A stretch of 64,000 bases of DNA, taken from Solirubrobacter sp963792915 (GTDB lineage Bacteria > Actinomycetota > Thermoleophilia > Solirubrobacterales > Solirubrobacteraceae). The position numbers and the translations under genes were made by a program. The notes below the pieces were generated by a model. That model saw only the letters and a list, made by a program, of their open reading frames with translations. It was not told the DNA's origin and made no database searches. Shown piece by piece: positions 16,633 through 25,528 of this stretch; the first letter of the stretch is position 1; every line of letters starts with the position of its first letter. The DNA lies in the NCBI GenBank assembly GCA_963792915.1, contig CAWBYD010000004.1, forward strand, positions 478,070 to 542,069, read 5' to 3'.

Positions 16633-17432
16633 ACCGGCGCGGCCGCGAGCGCCGCGCCAGGCCGGCGCCCCGGGCGGTCGAGGTCAAGACGCCGTACGCC
16701 GAAGCCGAGGTGCTGGCCGACCCGCGGCGGCCATCCTCGCGGCTGCTGCTGCTCGACGGGCGCGAGGCCGGCCAAGTGGATCTCGCCGACCCGCGCCGGC
16801 TGGGCTTCGCCTACATGCGCCGGATCGCGGACCTGATCGACGTGTTGCGCGCGCCCGGCGCGGGGCTCGACGTGCTGCACCTCGGCGGCGGCGCCTTCGC
16901 GCTCCCGCGCTACGTCGAGGCGACCCGGCCGCGTTCGCGCCAGCAGGTGTTCGAGCTCGACCCGGGCGTCGTGGCGCTGGCGCGCGAGCATCTGGGCCTG
17001 CGGGCGTCGCCGCGGCTGCGGGTGAAGGTCGGCGACGCCGCCGGGCTGCTGCCGGCGCGGCCGGACCGCTCCGCCGACCTGGTGATCGGCGACGCCTTCA
17101 GCGGCCCGTTCGTGCCCGCGCAGCTCTCCGGCGCCACGTTCGCCGGCCACGTGCGGCGCGTCCTGCGGGTCTCGGGCGTCTACGCGCTCAACGTGATCGA
17201 CGTGCCGCCGCTGGACGAGGTGCGCGCGCACGACGCGGTGCTCGGCGCCGCGTTCGCGCACGTCGCCTGGGTCGCGCCGCCGGGCGTCCTGCGCGCCCGC
17301 GCGCCCGGCAACGTCGTGCTCCTGGCCTCGGCCGTCCCGCTGCCGCTCGCCGCGCTGCGGCGCGCCGCGACGGCCGCGGTCCCGCGCGAGCAGGTGCTCG
17401 AGCGGGCGGCCGTGCCCGGTAGCGTGCAGTGA
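16629..17432 (+). CDS. Spermidine/spermine synthase-like protein without a membrane domain
   Basis: 267 residues. The region VLHLGGGAFALPRYV, then VFELDPGVVALAREHLG and VKVGDAAGLL, is the nucleotide-binding part of the aminopropyltransferase fold. DLVIGDAFSG holds the catalytic-type Asp. Actinobacterial members with this signature often have no proven polyamine activity and may be methyltransferase-like. GTG start coupled to nadK. A 1-nt gap separates it from the MFS transporter, so product and efflux pump may be linked. Confidence 0.7.
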   Translation: MNRRGRERRARPAPRAVEVKTPYAEAEVLADPRRPSSRLLLLDGREAGQVDLADPRRLGFAYMRRIADLIDVLRAPGAGLDVLHLGGGAFALPRYVEATRPRSRQQVFELDPGVVALAREHLGLRASPRLRVKVGDAAGLLPARPDRSADLVIGDAFSGPFVPAQLSGATFAGHVRRVLRVSGVYALNVIDVPPLDEVRAHDAVLGAAFAHVAWVAPPGVLRARAPGNVVLLASAVPLPLAALRRAATAAVPREQVLERAAVPGSVQ

Positions 17433-17433
17433 G

Positions 17434-18996
17434 GTGGCACCTCCCCGGCATCGCAAGCGCCTTGCACTTGCCGCCGCGATCATGGGCTCGTTCGTGGCGG
17501 GGCTGGACGCGACGGTCGTCAACGTCGCGCTGCCGTCCATCCGCGCGGACCTCGGCGGCGGGCTGGCCGGCCAGCAGTGGGTCTCCAACGCCTACCTGCT
17601 GACGCTCGGCTCGCTGATCCTCGTCGCCGGCTCACTCGGCGACCTCTACGGGGCGCGGCGCGTCTTCTCGATCGGCGTGGGCGGCTTCGGGGTCGTGTCG
17701 GTGATCTGCGCGCTGGCGCCGAGCATCGAGGTGCTGATCGCCGGGCGCGCGCTCCAGGGCGTGTTCGGCGCGCTGTTGACGCCGAGCGCGCTGGCGGTGA
17801 TCGTCTCGACGTTCGGACCCGACGAGCGCGGGGCCGCGATCGGCTCGTGGACGGCCTGGTCGGGCATCTCGTTCGTGATCGGGCCGCTGGCCGGCGGCTG
17901 GCTGATCGACGTCGCGTCCTGGCGCTGGATCTTCGCCATCAACGTGCCGTTCGTGCTGCTCACGCTCGGACTCGTCGCCGCGGCGGTGCCGAAGCCGTCC
18001 GGGGCGCGGCGTCACGTGCGGCTCGACTGGCTGGGGGCGCTGCTGACGGTGCTCGGGCTCGGCGGGCCGGTGCTGGCGCTGATCCGCCAGCCGGCGGCCG
18101 GCTGGAGCAGCCCGCAGGTGTGGGCGGTCGGCCTCGGCGGCCTCGTGCTGTTCGGCCTCTTCATCGTCCATGAGGCGCGGACGCCCGACCCGATGCTGCC
18201 GCTCGGCCTCTTCAAGCGCCGCAACTTCGCCGCCGGCAACCTCGAGACGTTCGCGATGTACGGCGGCCTGGGCTGCCTGTTCTTCTTCCTGACGCTGTTC
18301 CTGCAGCAGGTCGCGGGGTTCGAGGCGCTGCAGGCCGGGATGGCCACGATCCCCACCACGATCGTGATGTTCGTGCTCTCGCGCCGCTTCGGGCGCCTCG
18401 CCGACCGCTTCGGCCCGCGCTACTTCATGGGGTTCGGGCCGCTGCTGAGCGCGTGCGGCCTGCTGCTCGTGCTGCGCGTGGACGCGACCGTCAACTACTG
18501 GACCGACCTCTTCCCCGCGCTGATCCTGTTCTCGGTCGGCCTGTCCGCGACCGTCACGCCGCTCACCGCGACCGTGCTGGCCGACGCCGATCAGAGCAAC
18601 GCCAGCATCGCGTCGGCCGTCAACAACGCGATCGCGCGCGTCGCGGGGCTGATCTGCGTCTCCGCGGTCGGCGCGATCGTCGCCGCGCAGTTCAATGCCG
18701 ACCTCGACCGGCGCCTGGCCGGCGTCCGGCTCGACGCCCGCGCCGCGGCGCAGGTCGCGACGGCGCGGCGCGAGTCGCTCGGCAGCGTCGAGGGCATCCC
18801 GGCGGTCGAGCAGGCCTCGGTCCACGCGTTCCACGTCGGCGTCGGGATCTGCGCCGCGCTGGTCGGCCTCGGCGGGGTGCTCGGGCTGGTCGGCATCCGC
18901 AACCCGCGCCGTGATGTCCGCTGCACCGACTATTCACAGGGCGCCCAGTCTGTGCAGGCGCCGATGGCGGCCAGCCGCCAGTCGCGAACCGGGTAG
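17434..18996 (+). CDS. MFS drug efflux transporter, DHA2 (14-helix) family
   Basis: 520 residues with about 14 hydrophobic helices. Motif A (GDLYGARR) follows helix 2. LDATVVNVALPSI in helix 1 is the DHA2 signature, and motif C-like GPLAGGWLID lies in helix 5. These are proton-driven exporters of lipophilic compounds in the cytoplasmic membrane. GTG start 1 nt after the previous stop, last gene of the cupin-nadK operon. The final 40 residues are hydrophilic and poorly conserved. Confidence 0.88.
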   Translation: MAPPRHRKRLALAAAIMGSFVAGLDATVVNVALPSIRADLGGGLAGQQWVSNAYLLTLGSLILVAGSLGDLYGARRVFSIGVGGFGVVSVICALAPSIEVLIAGRALQGVFGALLTPSALAVIVSTFGPDERGAAIGSWTAWSGISFVIGPLAGGWLIDVASWRWIFAINVPFVLLTLGLVAAAVPKPSGARRHVRLDWLGALLTVLGLGGPVLALIRQPAAGWSSPQVWAVGLGGLVLFGLFIVHEARTPDPMLPLGLFKRRNFAAGNLETFAMYGGLGCLFFFLTLFLQQVAGFEALQAGMATIPTTIVMFVLSRRFGRLADRFGPRYFMGFGPLLSACGLLLVLRVDATVNYWTDLFPALILFSVGLSATVTPLTATVLADADQSNASIASAVNNAIARVAGLICVSAVGAIVAAQFNADLDRRLAGVRLDARAAAQVATARRESLGSVEGIPAVEQASVHAFHVGVGICAALVGLGGVLGLVGIRNPRRDVRCTDYSQGAQSVQAPMAASRQSRTG

Positions 18997-19037
18997 CTCC
19001 CTGATCGGCAGCCAGGCCCGCTGAGAAGCTGCGCCGC

Positions 19038-19460
19038 ATGGACCTCGATGCCCTCGAGACGAGCTTCGATCTGGTCGCCCCGCGGGGCGAGGAGCTGGTC
19101 GACATCTTCTACAAGCGGCTGTTCGCCACCGCTCCCGCCGTTCAGCCCCTGTTCGCCGGCACGGACATGGCGCGCCAGCGCGCGATGCTGCTGTCCGCGC
19201 TCGTGCTGCTGCGGCGCTCGCTGCGCCAGCTCGATGCCGCCGTTCCGACGTTGCGCGCCCTGGGAGCGCGCCATGTCGCCTATGGCGCGCAGGCTGCGCA
19301 CTATCCGGTCGTGGGCGCCGTGCTGATCGCATCGATGGCCGAGGTCGCCGGCGACGCCTGGGAGCCCCGTTACAGCGACGAATGGGCCGCGGCGTTCGAG
19401 CTCGTCGCCGGCGTGATGCTCGACGGGGCCGCCGAAGCGGCGGATTCCCTCGCCGCCTGA
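19038..19460 (+). CDS. Single-domain bacterial globin
   Basis: 140 residues, all helical. FYKRLFATAPAVQPLF matches the B/C-helix region of flavohaemoglobin- and Vgb-type globins. The proximal histidine is in GARHVAYG (F-helix), and YSDEWAAAFELVAGVML matches the H helix. Residues 1-140 cover just the globin fold; no reductase domain follows. It may bind O2 or NO in the cytoplasm. It precedes a GAF/PAS sensor kinase gene, a setting compatible with gas or redox sensing, though this link is inference. Confidence 0.78.
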   Translation: MDLDALETSFDLVAPRGEELVDIFYKRLFATAPAVQPLFAGTDMARQRAMLLSALVLLRRSLRQLDAAVPTLRALGARHVAYGAQAAHYPVVGAVLIASMAEVAGDAWEPRYSDEWAAAFELVAGVMLDGAAEAADSLAA

Positions 19461-19518
19461 GGCGGGGTGGCAGCCCCCTTCCCGCCGCAGCTCGCGGGCG
19501 TTAGTGTCGCCGCCGTCC

Positions 19519-21012
19519 ATGCTCGCCGATTCCCCCAGCCATTCCCGCCTGCTCGCGGTCGAGCACGCCGTCGCCGCCGAGCTGATCGGCGCCGAGGACG
19601 TCGAATCGGCGCTGTGCGGTCTGCTGACCACGATCGGCGAGGGCATGGAGTGGCACTACGGAGGGATCTGGCTGCCGGCGCTCGACGGACTGCGGTGCGC
19701 CGCGACCTGGACGGCGTCGCCGGAGCTCGAGCCGTTCGCGGCAACGTCGCGCTCGCTGGCCCTGGCCGCCGGTGAAGGACTGCCGGGCAGCGTCTGCGCG
19801 TCCGGGCGCCCGGCCTGGCTCTCGAGCCCGGACCAGGCGCGCAACTTCCCGCGCCACGACGCGGTGATCGCGGTGGGGCTGCGGACCGCGCTCGCGTTCC
19901 CGCTGCCCGGCACCGGGGGCGCGATGGAGTTCCTCACGACCGCGGCGCTCGAGCCCGACACCGCGCTGATCGACACGCTGGCGAGCCTCGGCCGCCGGAT
20001 CGGGCAGTTCGTCGCGCACCGGCTGGCCGAGGCGCGCAACCGCGCCATGCTCGACGCCGCGCTGGACGCGGTCATCACGATCGACCACGAGGGGTGCATC
20101 GTCGAGGTCAACGCCGCGGTGCAGCGGCTGTTCGGCCATGCTCCGGAGACGCTGATCGGGCGCGAGATGGCCGACGTGCTCGTTCCGCCGGCGCTGCGCT
20201 CGAGCCACCGCGCGGGGCTCGAGCGGGTCGCGGCCGGCGGCGCCGGGCGGCTGCTGGGAACGCGCGTGGAGATCACCGCGCTGCACGCCGACGGGCGCGA
20301 GCTGCCGGTGGAGCTCACGATCACCCGCATCGACGTCCCCGGCCCGCCGATGTACACCGGCTACGTCCGCGACATCACCGAGCGCGTGACCGCCGAGCGG
20401 GAGCTGCGGGCCTCACGCGCGCGCATCGTCAGCGCCGCCGACGAGGCGCGGCGGCGGCTGGAACGCGACCTGCACGACGGCGCGCAGAGCCGCCTGCTCG
20501 CCGTCGGGCTCCAGCTCAAGGTCCTGCAGGGCCAGCTCGACGGCACGCCGGCGCAGTGGCTCCAGAGCGTGCGCGAGGAGCTCGACCACGCGACCCGCGA
20601 ACTGCGCGAGCTGGCGCGCGGCATCCACCCCGCGGTGCTGACCGAGCTCGGGCTCGTTCCCGCGCTGCGCACGCTGGTGCGCCGCGCCTCGCTGCCCGTG
20701 GAGCTGCGCGCGGGCAGCGAGGAGCGCGCCCCGGCGCCCGTCGAGGCCGCCGCGTATTTTCTCGCGTCGGAGGCCCTTACCAACGTGACCCGCTACGCGC
20801 GCGCCAGCCGTGCCGAGATCGCGGTCGAGCGCATGAACGGAGACTTGACCATCACCATCAGAGACGACGGTGCCGGCGGAGCCGACCCGGCGGCCGGATC
20901 CGGCCTGCGCGGGATGGCGGACCGCCTGGCCGCGATCGACGGCCGGCTCGAGATCGCCAGCCCGTCCGGCGGTGGCACGATCGTGCGGGGGGTGATCCCG
21001 TGCGGGTCGTGA
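19519..21012 (+). CDS. GAF-PAS sensor histidine kinase, NarL/DesK type
   Basis: About 497 residues from the ATG at 19519 (a GTG at 19504 is in frame). Domain order is GAF (about 20-170), PAS with HALF-like NAAVQRLFGHAPETLIG (about 178-295), HisKA_3 with the phosphorylated histidine in ERDLHDGAQSR (about H319), then a HATPase_c domain. The latter has an N-box (EALTNVTRYA) and G-box (GAGGADPAAGSGLRGM). No membrane helix is seen, so it is cytoplasmic and probably senses a diffusible ligand or a haem- or redox-linked signal. It overlaps the response regulator gene by 13 nt. Confidence 0.88.
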   Translation: MLADSPSHSRLLAVEHAVAAELIGAEDVESALCGLLTTIGEGMEWHYGGIWLPALDGLRCAATWTASPELEPFAATSRSLALAAGEGLPGSVCASGRPAWLSSPDQARNFPRHDAVIAVGLRTALAFPLPGTGGAMEFLTTAALEPDTALIDTLASLGRRIGQFVAHRLAEARNRAMLDAALDAVITIDHEGCIVEVNAAVQRLFGHAPETLIGREMADVLVPPALRSSHRAGLERVAAGGAGRLLGTRVEITALHADGRELPVELTITRIDVPGPPMYTGYVRDITERVTAERELRASRARIVSAADEARRRLERDLHDGAQSRLLAVGLQLKVLQGQLDGTPAQWLQSVREELDHATRELRELARGIHPAVLTELGLVPALRTLVRRASLPVELRAGSEERAPAPVEAAAYFLASEALTNVTRYARASRAEIAVERMNGDLTITIRDDGAGGADPAAGSGLRGMADRLAAIDGRLEIASPSGGGTIVRGVIPCGS

Positions 21013-21644
21013 TCGGCGAGGACTCCGTGCTGCTGCGCGAGGGCGTGGCGCGCGTGCTCGAGGCCGCGGGCGTCGACGTGGTCGGGCTCGCCGGCGACTT
21101 CGACTCGCTGATGGCCACCGTCGCCGAGCAGCGCCCGGACGTGGCGGTGACGGACATCCGCATGCCGCCGACGCTGACCGACGAGGGCCTGCGCGCCGCG
21201 CGCCGGATCCGCGCCGAGCTGCCCGGGACCGGCGTGCTCGTGCTCTCGCAATACGTCGACGAGGACTACGTGTTCGCGCTGCTGGGCGACGGGGCGCAGG
21301 GGCTCGGGTACCTGCTCAAGGATCGCATCACCGACGGCGACCGGCTGGTCGACGCGGTCGAGCGGGTGGCGGCCGGGGATGCCGCGCTCGATCCCGAGGT
21401 GGTCAGCCACCTGCTCGGCCGGCAGCGCTCGGGCGGGCCGCTGGACGAGCTCACCGAGCGCGAGCGGACGGTGCTCGAGTCGATGGCCGAGGGCCTCTCC
21501 AACGGCGCCATCGCGGCGCGCATGTTCCTCTCCGAGCGGGCCGTGGAGCGCCACGTGACCGCGATCTTCAGCAAGCTCAAGCTGTCCGCGACGCCCGAGT
21601 CGCACCGCCGCGTGCTGGCGGTGCTCACGTACCTGCGGGCGTGA
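21000..21644 (+). CDS. NarL/LuxR-family response regulator
   Basis: 214 residues. A receiver domain has acidic D8, the phospho-acceptor D52 (in AVTDIRMP) and the conserved K of LLKDR. A LuxR-type helix-turn-helix follows (LTERERTVLESMAEGLSNGAIA, about 147-195). GTG start inside the last codons of the kinase gene, a standard pair. It should bind DNA on phosphorylation. Its target genes are not evident; the globin gene just upstream is one candidate. Confidence 0.92.
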   Translation: MRVVIGEDSVLLREGVARVLEAAGVDVVGLAGDFDSLMATVAEQRPDVAVTDIRMPPTLTDEGLRAARRIRAELPGTGVLVLSQYVDEDYVFALLGDGAQGLGYLLKDRITDGDRLVDAVERVAAGDAALDPEVVSHLLGRQRSGGPLDELTERERTVLESMAEGLSNGAIAARMFLSERAVERHVTAIFSKLKLSATPESHRRVLAVLTYLRA

Positions 21645-21651
21645 ACCAGAA

Positions 21652-22728
21652 CTAGACGAGGGTCAACAGCTCGTCGGTCGACGCCTCCTCGCGCGGGTCG
21701 CCGCCGGCGATGTCCGCTGCGCGCCGCAGATCGACCGCGATCGACCGGATCTGGCCGAGCACGTCGCGGCTCGCCGCGGCTCCCTCGGGTGCCAGCGCCG
21801 CGGCGCGAAGGGCGTGGGCTCGAGCAGACGCGGCGCGCGCCGGCCGCTCGTACGCTCCGGCCAGGTCCCAGACCGCGAGGCCGAGCTCGCGGACGGCGGC
21901 GGCGATGCCCTCGGGAACCGACTCGCCGGAACGTAGCTGGCGCACGGCGTGGCGAGCGAGCACGCGTGTGTCGCGGACCGCGTAGTCGACCTGGGCGAAG
22001 CTGTCCGAGTAGCGCTCGAGCGCCGCCAACGTCGGACGTCGGCGTGGCGACAGGCGTGCGGTCTCGCGGCCCTCGCGCAGCGTCTCGCGGAACGTCTCGA
22101 CGAGCGCGTCGAGCTCGCGCGCGGCGCCCAGCGCGTCGGTGGCAGCCGCGTGGTCACGCGTCGCGAGCGCCGCGGCGATCCGCTCCAGCGCGTTCCCCAG
22201 CCGGGCGAACACGGTCTGCGCGGCGCGGCCCACGTGCAGCGCCGGGTCGGGTGGGAAGAACAGTGAGGTCACCGCGAGCCCGACGCCGCCGCCGATCAGC
22301 GCCTCGAAGATGCGGTTGATCGTGAAGTGCGGGCTCGACCCCGGGTCAAGCGACACCAGCAGGATCGCCGACACGGCGCTCTCGGCCACCAGCAGCTCGC
22401 CGCCGCCCACCAGGACCGCGGCGGTCATCGCGAGCAGGACCATCAGGCCGATCTGCAGCGAGCCGGCGCCGATCAGCGCCACGATCAGCGACGCGACGGT
22501 GATGCCGAGCACCACACCCGCCACGAGCTGCACCGCCTTCGAGCCGCGCTGCCCGTAGGACGCGCCGAGGCAGATCACCGCCGCGATCGACGCGAACGAC
22601 GGACGGCCGTCCGGCAGGAACAGGACGGCCAGGTACCAAGCGGCGGTCGCGGCCGCGGCGGTCTGGAGGATCGGCCACAGCCGCGCGCGCAGCCGGCGCG
22701 TAGCGAGGGCGGGGAGGGAGCGCAGCAC
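21652..22728 (-). CDS. FUSC-family (aromatic acid exporter-like) membrane protein
   Basis: 358 residues. The first 170 hold about six hydrophobic helices including SFASIAAVICLGASYGQRGSKAVQLVAGVVLGI, typical of the FUSC/ArAE membrane domain. The remaining 190 are Ala/Arg-rich helices, probably cytoplasmic. Related proteins export aromatic acids or organic anions. The gene ends 7 bp from the convergent response regulator gene. The upstream gap (22729-23045) is repeat-rich. Confidence 0.75.
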   Translation of the reverse strand: MLRSLPALATRRLRARLWPILQTAAAATAAWYLAVLFLPDGRPSFASIAAVICLGASYGQRGSKAVQLVAGVVLGITVASLIVALIGAGSLQIGLMVLLAMTAAVLVGGGELLVAESAVSAILLVSLDPGSSPHFTINRIFEALIGGGVGLAVTSLFFPPDPALHVGRAAQTVFARLGNALERIAAALATRDHAAATDALGAARELDALVETFRETLREGRETARLSPRRRPTLAALERYSDSFAQVDYAVRDTRVLARHAVRQLRSGESVPEGIAAAVRELGLAVWDLAGAYERPARAASARAHALRAAALAPEGAAASRDVLGQIRSIAVDLRRAADIAGGDPREEASTDELLTLV

Positions 22729-22738
22729 TACGCGCCAT

Positions 22739-22898
22739 TAAACGAGCCGCCCCGCCGGCGGCGCGAGGCCGGGCGGGACGAGGCGGGGGCGGGGCGGGGC
22801 GAGGCAGGGCGGACCGGGCGGGGTCGGGCCGGCGGGGGGCGAGGGCTCATCCTTTCGGGCGGCGGGAGCGCGGCCCCCTGGGCCGTGCTCCAAGGCGA
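22739..22898. other. G-rich intergenic stretch
   Basis: This part of the gap between the FUSC and HtrA genes is dominated by G-runs on the + strand, especially about 22769-22800, where runs of 3-5 G alternate with 1-5 nt. The pattern satisfies a G-quadruplex-type spacing. No gene or promoter is recognisable. Confidence 0.4.
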
Positions 22899-22979
22899 AC
22901 GAGCCGGCAGGGCGAGGCTCGCCCAACGAGCCCGCAGGGCGAGGCTCGCCCAACGAGCCCGCAGGGCGAGGCTCGCCCG
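22899..22979. repeat. Three tandem copies of a 27-bp repeat
   Basis: Copies at 22899-22925, 22926-22952 and 22953-22979 are nearly identical; copy 1 differs at one base (GCCGG for GCCCG) and copy 3 at its last base. Each copy contains the inverted repeat GGGCGAG-G-CTCGCCC, so each can form a hairpin. No spacers separate them. The block lies between a divergently facing gene end (HtrA stop at 23046) and the FUSC start. Confidence 0.85.
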
Positions 22980-22989
22980 GCGAGGATCG

Positions 22990-23020
22990 CCCGGGGCCGG
23001 CATGCGCGGCCGGCCCCGGG
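22990..23020 (-). terminator. Strong hairpin downstream of the HtrA gene
   Basis: A perfect 11-bp stem (22990-23000 with 23010-23020, CCCGGGGCCGG arm) with a 9-nt loop starts 25 nt after the HtrA stop codon. There is no U tract, so it is a candidate non-canonical terminator or 3'-end stabiliser. Confidence 0.5.
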
Positions 23021-23045
23021 CTTGCTCCTCCCATCGGCGGAGCGC

Positions 23046-24206
23046 CTAGTTGCCGGAGCCGTCTCCGAAGCCCTGGCCACCCTGGCCGCCGCCGAAGCCT
23101 TGCGAATCCTGCTGCTGCTGAAGCGACGAGGTCGAGCTGGGCCGCTGGACGAGCTTGACGCTGACCGTCTTGTGCTGTCCGTTGCGGGTCAGCTTGACCT
23201 CGACGGAGTCGCCGACCTTCTGCTCATCCACGAGCGCGGTCAGCGAGGCGGCGTCGTCGACGCTCTTGCCGGCGAGCGAGGTCACGACGTCGCCCGGCTG
23301 GATGCCCGCCTGCGCGGCGGGGCCGCCCTGGGCGACGGACGCGATCTGCGCGCCGGCGCCGCTGGCGTCCTCGGCCGAGACGCCGAGGTAGGCGTGCGAG
23401 ACCTTGCCGTTCGCGCGCAGCTGGTCGACCACGCTCTTGACGGTGTTCGACGGGATCGCGAAGCCGATGCCGACGTTGCCGGCCTCGCCGGAGCCGGACT
23501 GGTTCGTCGACTCGATCTGCGAGTTGACGCCGATCACCTGGCCCTGCGCGTTGAACAGCGGGCCGCCGGAGTTGCCGGGGTTGATCGCGGCGTCGGTCTG
23601 CAGGACGTCGTCGATCGAGAAGCCGTTGGGCGCCGAGATCTGGCGCTGCAGCGCGCTGATGACGCCGGTCGTGAGCGTGCGGTCAAGCCCGAACGGGTTG
23701 CCGATCGCGTACGCGGGGTCGCCGACCTGGACGGCGTCGGAGTTGCCGAGCGTCAGCGGCGTGAGCCCGCTGGCGTCGATCTTGAGCAGCGCGAGGTCGG
23801 TCGACGGGTCGGTGCCGACGATCTTCGCGGTCTGCGTCTTGCCGTCGCCGATCTTGACCTTGACGTTGGTCGCGCCGTCGACGACGTGGTTGTTGGTGAC
23901 GACGTAGCCGTCGCTGGAGACGACGAAGCCCGACCCGGTGGCGACGCCGGACTGCGCCTGGCCGAACGGATTGGTGGTCTGCTGGGTGATCTGCGCGGTG
24001 ATGTAGGCGACGGAGTTCTTGGCCTGCTCGTAGACGTCGTGCGGGGAGAGCGCGGACGTCGTGGAGGCGACCGTCCGGGTGCTGGTGACCACCCGGGTGG
24101 TGGAGGCGGGGGTGTCGTGCTGGAGAGCTTCGGTAGCAGCGGCGCCCGCGGTCCCGCCGAGCACAGCGGCTGCGGCGAGGGAGAGAAGCGGGGAGGGGAG
24201 GTGCAT
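23046..24206 (-). CDS. HtrA/DegP-type serine protease with PDZ domain
   Basis: 386 residues. An N-terminal hydrophobic segment (about 7-25) acts as a signal or membrane anchor, placing the protease outside the membrane. A Ser/Thr-rich linker follows. The trypsin-like domain has H107 (TNNHVV), D137 (STDLALL) and S213 (GNSGGPL). A PDZ domain occupies about 265-350 (YLGVSAEDASG onward). The C-terminus is a low-complexity Gln/Gly tail. It should degrade or chaperone misfolded envelope proteins. Catalytic triad complete. Confidence 0.92.
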   Translation of the reverse strand: MHLPSPLLSLAAAAVLGGTAGAAATEALQHDTPASTTRVVTSTRTVASTTSALSPHDVYEQAKNSVAYITAQITQQTTNPFGQAQSGVATGSGFVVSSDGYVVTNNHVVDGATNVKVKIGDGKTQTAKIVGTDPSTDLALLKIDASGLTPLTLGNSDAVQVGDPAYAIGNPFGLDRTLTTGVISALQRQISAPNGFSIDDVLQTDAAINPGNSGGPLFNAQGQVIGVNSQIESTNQSGSGEAGNVGIGFAIPSNTVKSVVDQLRANGKVSHAYLGVSAEDASGAGAQIASVAQGGPAAQAGIQPGDVVTSLAGKSVDDAASLTALVDEQKVGDSVEVKLTRNGQHKTVSVKLVQRPSSTSSLQQQQDSQGFGGGQGGQGFGDGSGN

Positions 24207-24272
24207 GACACTAAGAGTGGACCCGCTCGCTTAGCGCTTCCTGGGCGCGCGGTAAGCCGTGCCTCGCGCCTG

Positions 24273-24278
24273 TATAAG
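24273..24278 (+). promoter_or_regulatory. Putative -10 element (TATAAG) of the shikimate dehydrogenase gene
   Basis: TATAAG ends exactly 8 nt before the ATG at 24287 and there is no Shine-Dalgarno site, the same geometry as at 15407, 12247 and 31394. Confidence 0.5.
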
Positions 24279-24286
24279 AACCTCGT

Positions 24287-25126
24287 ATGGGCTCGTTCGT
24301 CAGCCTCCTCACCGGCTCGTTCTCCACGCCGGCCGGTGACAACCCGACGGTGGCGATGATCGAGGCGGCCTATCGCGACCTCGAGCTCGACGCCCGCTAC
24401 ATCAACTGCGACGTCGCCCCCGACGCGCTCGCCGACGCCGTGCGCGGCGCGCGGGCGATGGGCTGGGCGGGCTTCAACTGCTCACTTCCGCACAAGGTCG
24501 CGGTGATCGAGCAGCTCGACGGACTCGCCGCGTCCGCCGGCGTGATCGGGGCGGTCAACTGCGTGGTGCGCCGCGACGGCGCGTACGTGGGCGAGAACAC
24601 CGACGGGCAGGGCTTCCTGCGCGCGCTGCGGGCGGTCGTCGACCCGGCCGGGCGGGCGCTGACGCTGTTCGGCGCGGGCGGCGCGGCGCGCGCGATCGCC
24701 GTCGAGGCGGCGCTGGCCGGCGCGCGCCAGATCACGATCGTCAACCGCGACCCGGCACGCGGCGGCGAGCTCGTGCGGCTGCTGAACGAACGGACGGGCG
24801 CCGAGGCCTCGCTCATCCCGTGGGATGGACTCGCGCGAGTCCCGGACGGCACGGACATCGTCGTCAACGCCACCTCGATCGGGCTCTCGGACGGGAACGC
24901 GCGGCTGGACCTCGACCTCGCGAGCCTGAGCGCCGGGATGGTCGTCGCCGACGTCATTCCCAACCCGCCGCGCACGCGGCTGATCCGCGATGCGGCCGAG
25001 CGCGGCTGCACGGTGCTCGACGGGCTCGGCATGCTCGTCGAGCAGGGCGTGGTGAGCATCCGCCACTGGACCGGCCGCGATCCGGACCCCGCCGTGATGC
25101 GCGCCGCGCTTGAGGCGGTCTTCTAG
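24287..25126 (+). CDS. aroE: Shikimate dehydrogenase family protein
   Basis: 279 residues. Substrate-binding and catalytic residues are in NCSLPHK (K70) and GENTDGQGF (D106), with AVNCVV between. The NADP loop is FGAGGAARAI (about 126-135). The family reduces 3-dehydroshikimate to shikimate in aromatic amino-acid synthesis. Compared with classical AroE the first residues (GSFVSLLTGSFSTPAGDNP) replace the usual G-x-P-I-x-H-S-x-S-P with a variant, so a quinate or aminoshikimate role is possible. Confidence 0.8.
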   Translation: MGSFVSLLTGSFSTPAGDNPTVAMIEAAYRDLELDARYINCDVAPDALADAVRGARAMGWAGFNCSLPHKVAVIEQLDGLAASAGVIGAVNCVVRRDGAYVGENTDGQGFLRALRAVVDPAGRALTLFGAGGAARAIAVEAALAGARQITIVNRDPARGGELVRLLNERTGAEASLIPWDGLARVPDGTDIVVNATSIGLSDGNARLDLDLASLSAGMVVADVIPNPPRTRLIRDAAERGCTVLDGLGMLVEQGVVSIRHWTGRDPDPAVMRAALEAVF

Positions 25127-25177
25127 GTTCGGGTATCCGCATTGCCGCCGGCGGCCGCCAGCCCGATAGTTGCGGCC

Positions 25178-25528
25178 ATGGAATTGGATCAGGCGATGGC
25201 CGCGAAGTTCCCCTGGCGGCGCGTCAAGACGTTCGCGGACGTGTGCGCCATGGACGGCGCCGTGGCGAGCCGGCACCGGCACCTGCGACGGATCCCGGTC
25301 GCGGCCGCGGACGCGGCGCGGACGCCGCTCCCGCACGCCGACGTGATCATCCTGCGCGACCGGCTGGCGCTGCTCGGCCGCGCCTACGACGCGCTGCCCG
25401 AGGGCGGCGCGGTGATCGTCCAGGACACGGCCGGCTACGCGTGCCAGCAGCGGATGGCCGACGTCGGCTTCCACGCCTCCTACGTCGAGTGCCTCGGCGA
25501 CACGGCGATGGTCGTCGGCCTCAAGTGA
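25178..25528 (+). CDS. Hypothetical protein, possible truncated methyltransferase fold
   Basis: 116 residues, not recognised as a known family. The second half (HADVIILRDRLALLGRAYDALPEGGAVIVQD, then FHASYVECLGDTAMVVGL) resembles the last strands of a class I methyltransferase, but there is no SAM-binding loop. ATG at 25178 is preferred because GATAGT lies 7 nt upstream. Coding statistics match the neighbours. It overlaps the convergent MaoC gene by 8 nt. Confidence 0.5.
   Translation: MELDQAMAAKFPWRRVKTFADVCAMDGAVASRHRHLRRIPVAAADAARTPLPHADVIILRDRLALLGRAYDALPEGGAVIVQDTAGYACQQRMADVGFHASYVECLGDTAMVVGLK

Noticed and set aside
22899..22979. CRISPR array
   Set aside because: The 27-bp units are contiguous with no spacers and no cas genes are nearby.
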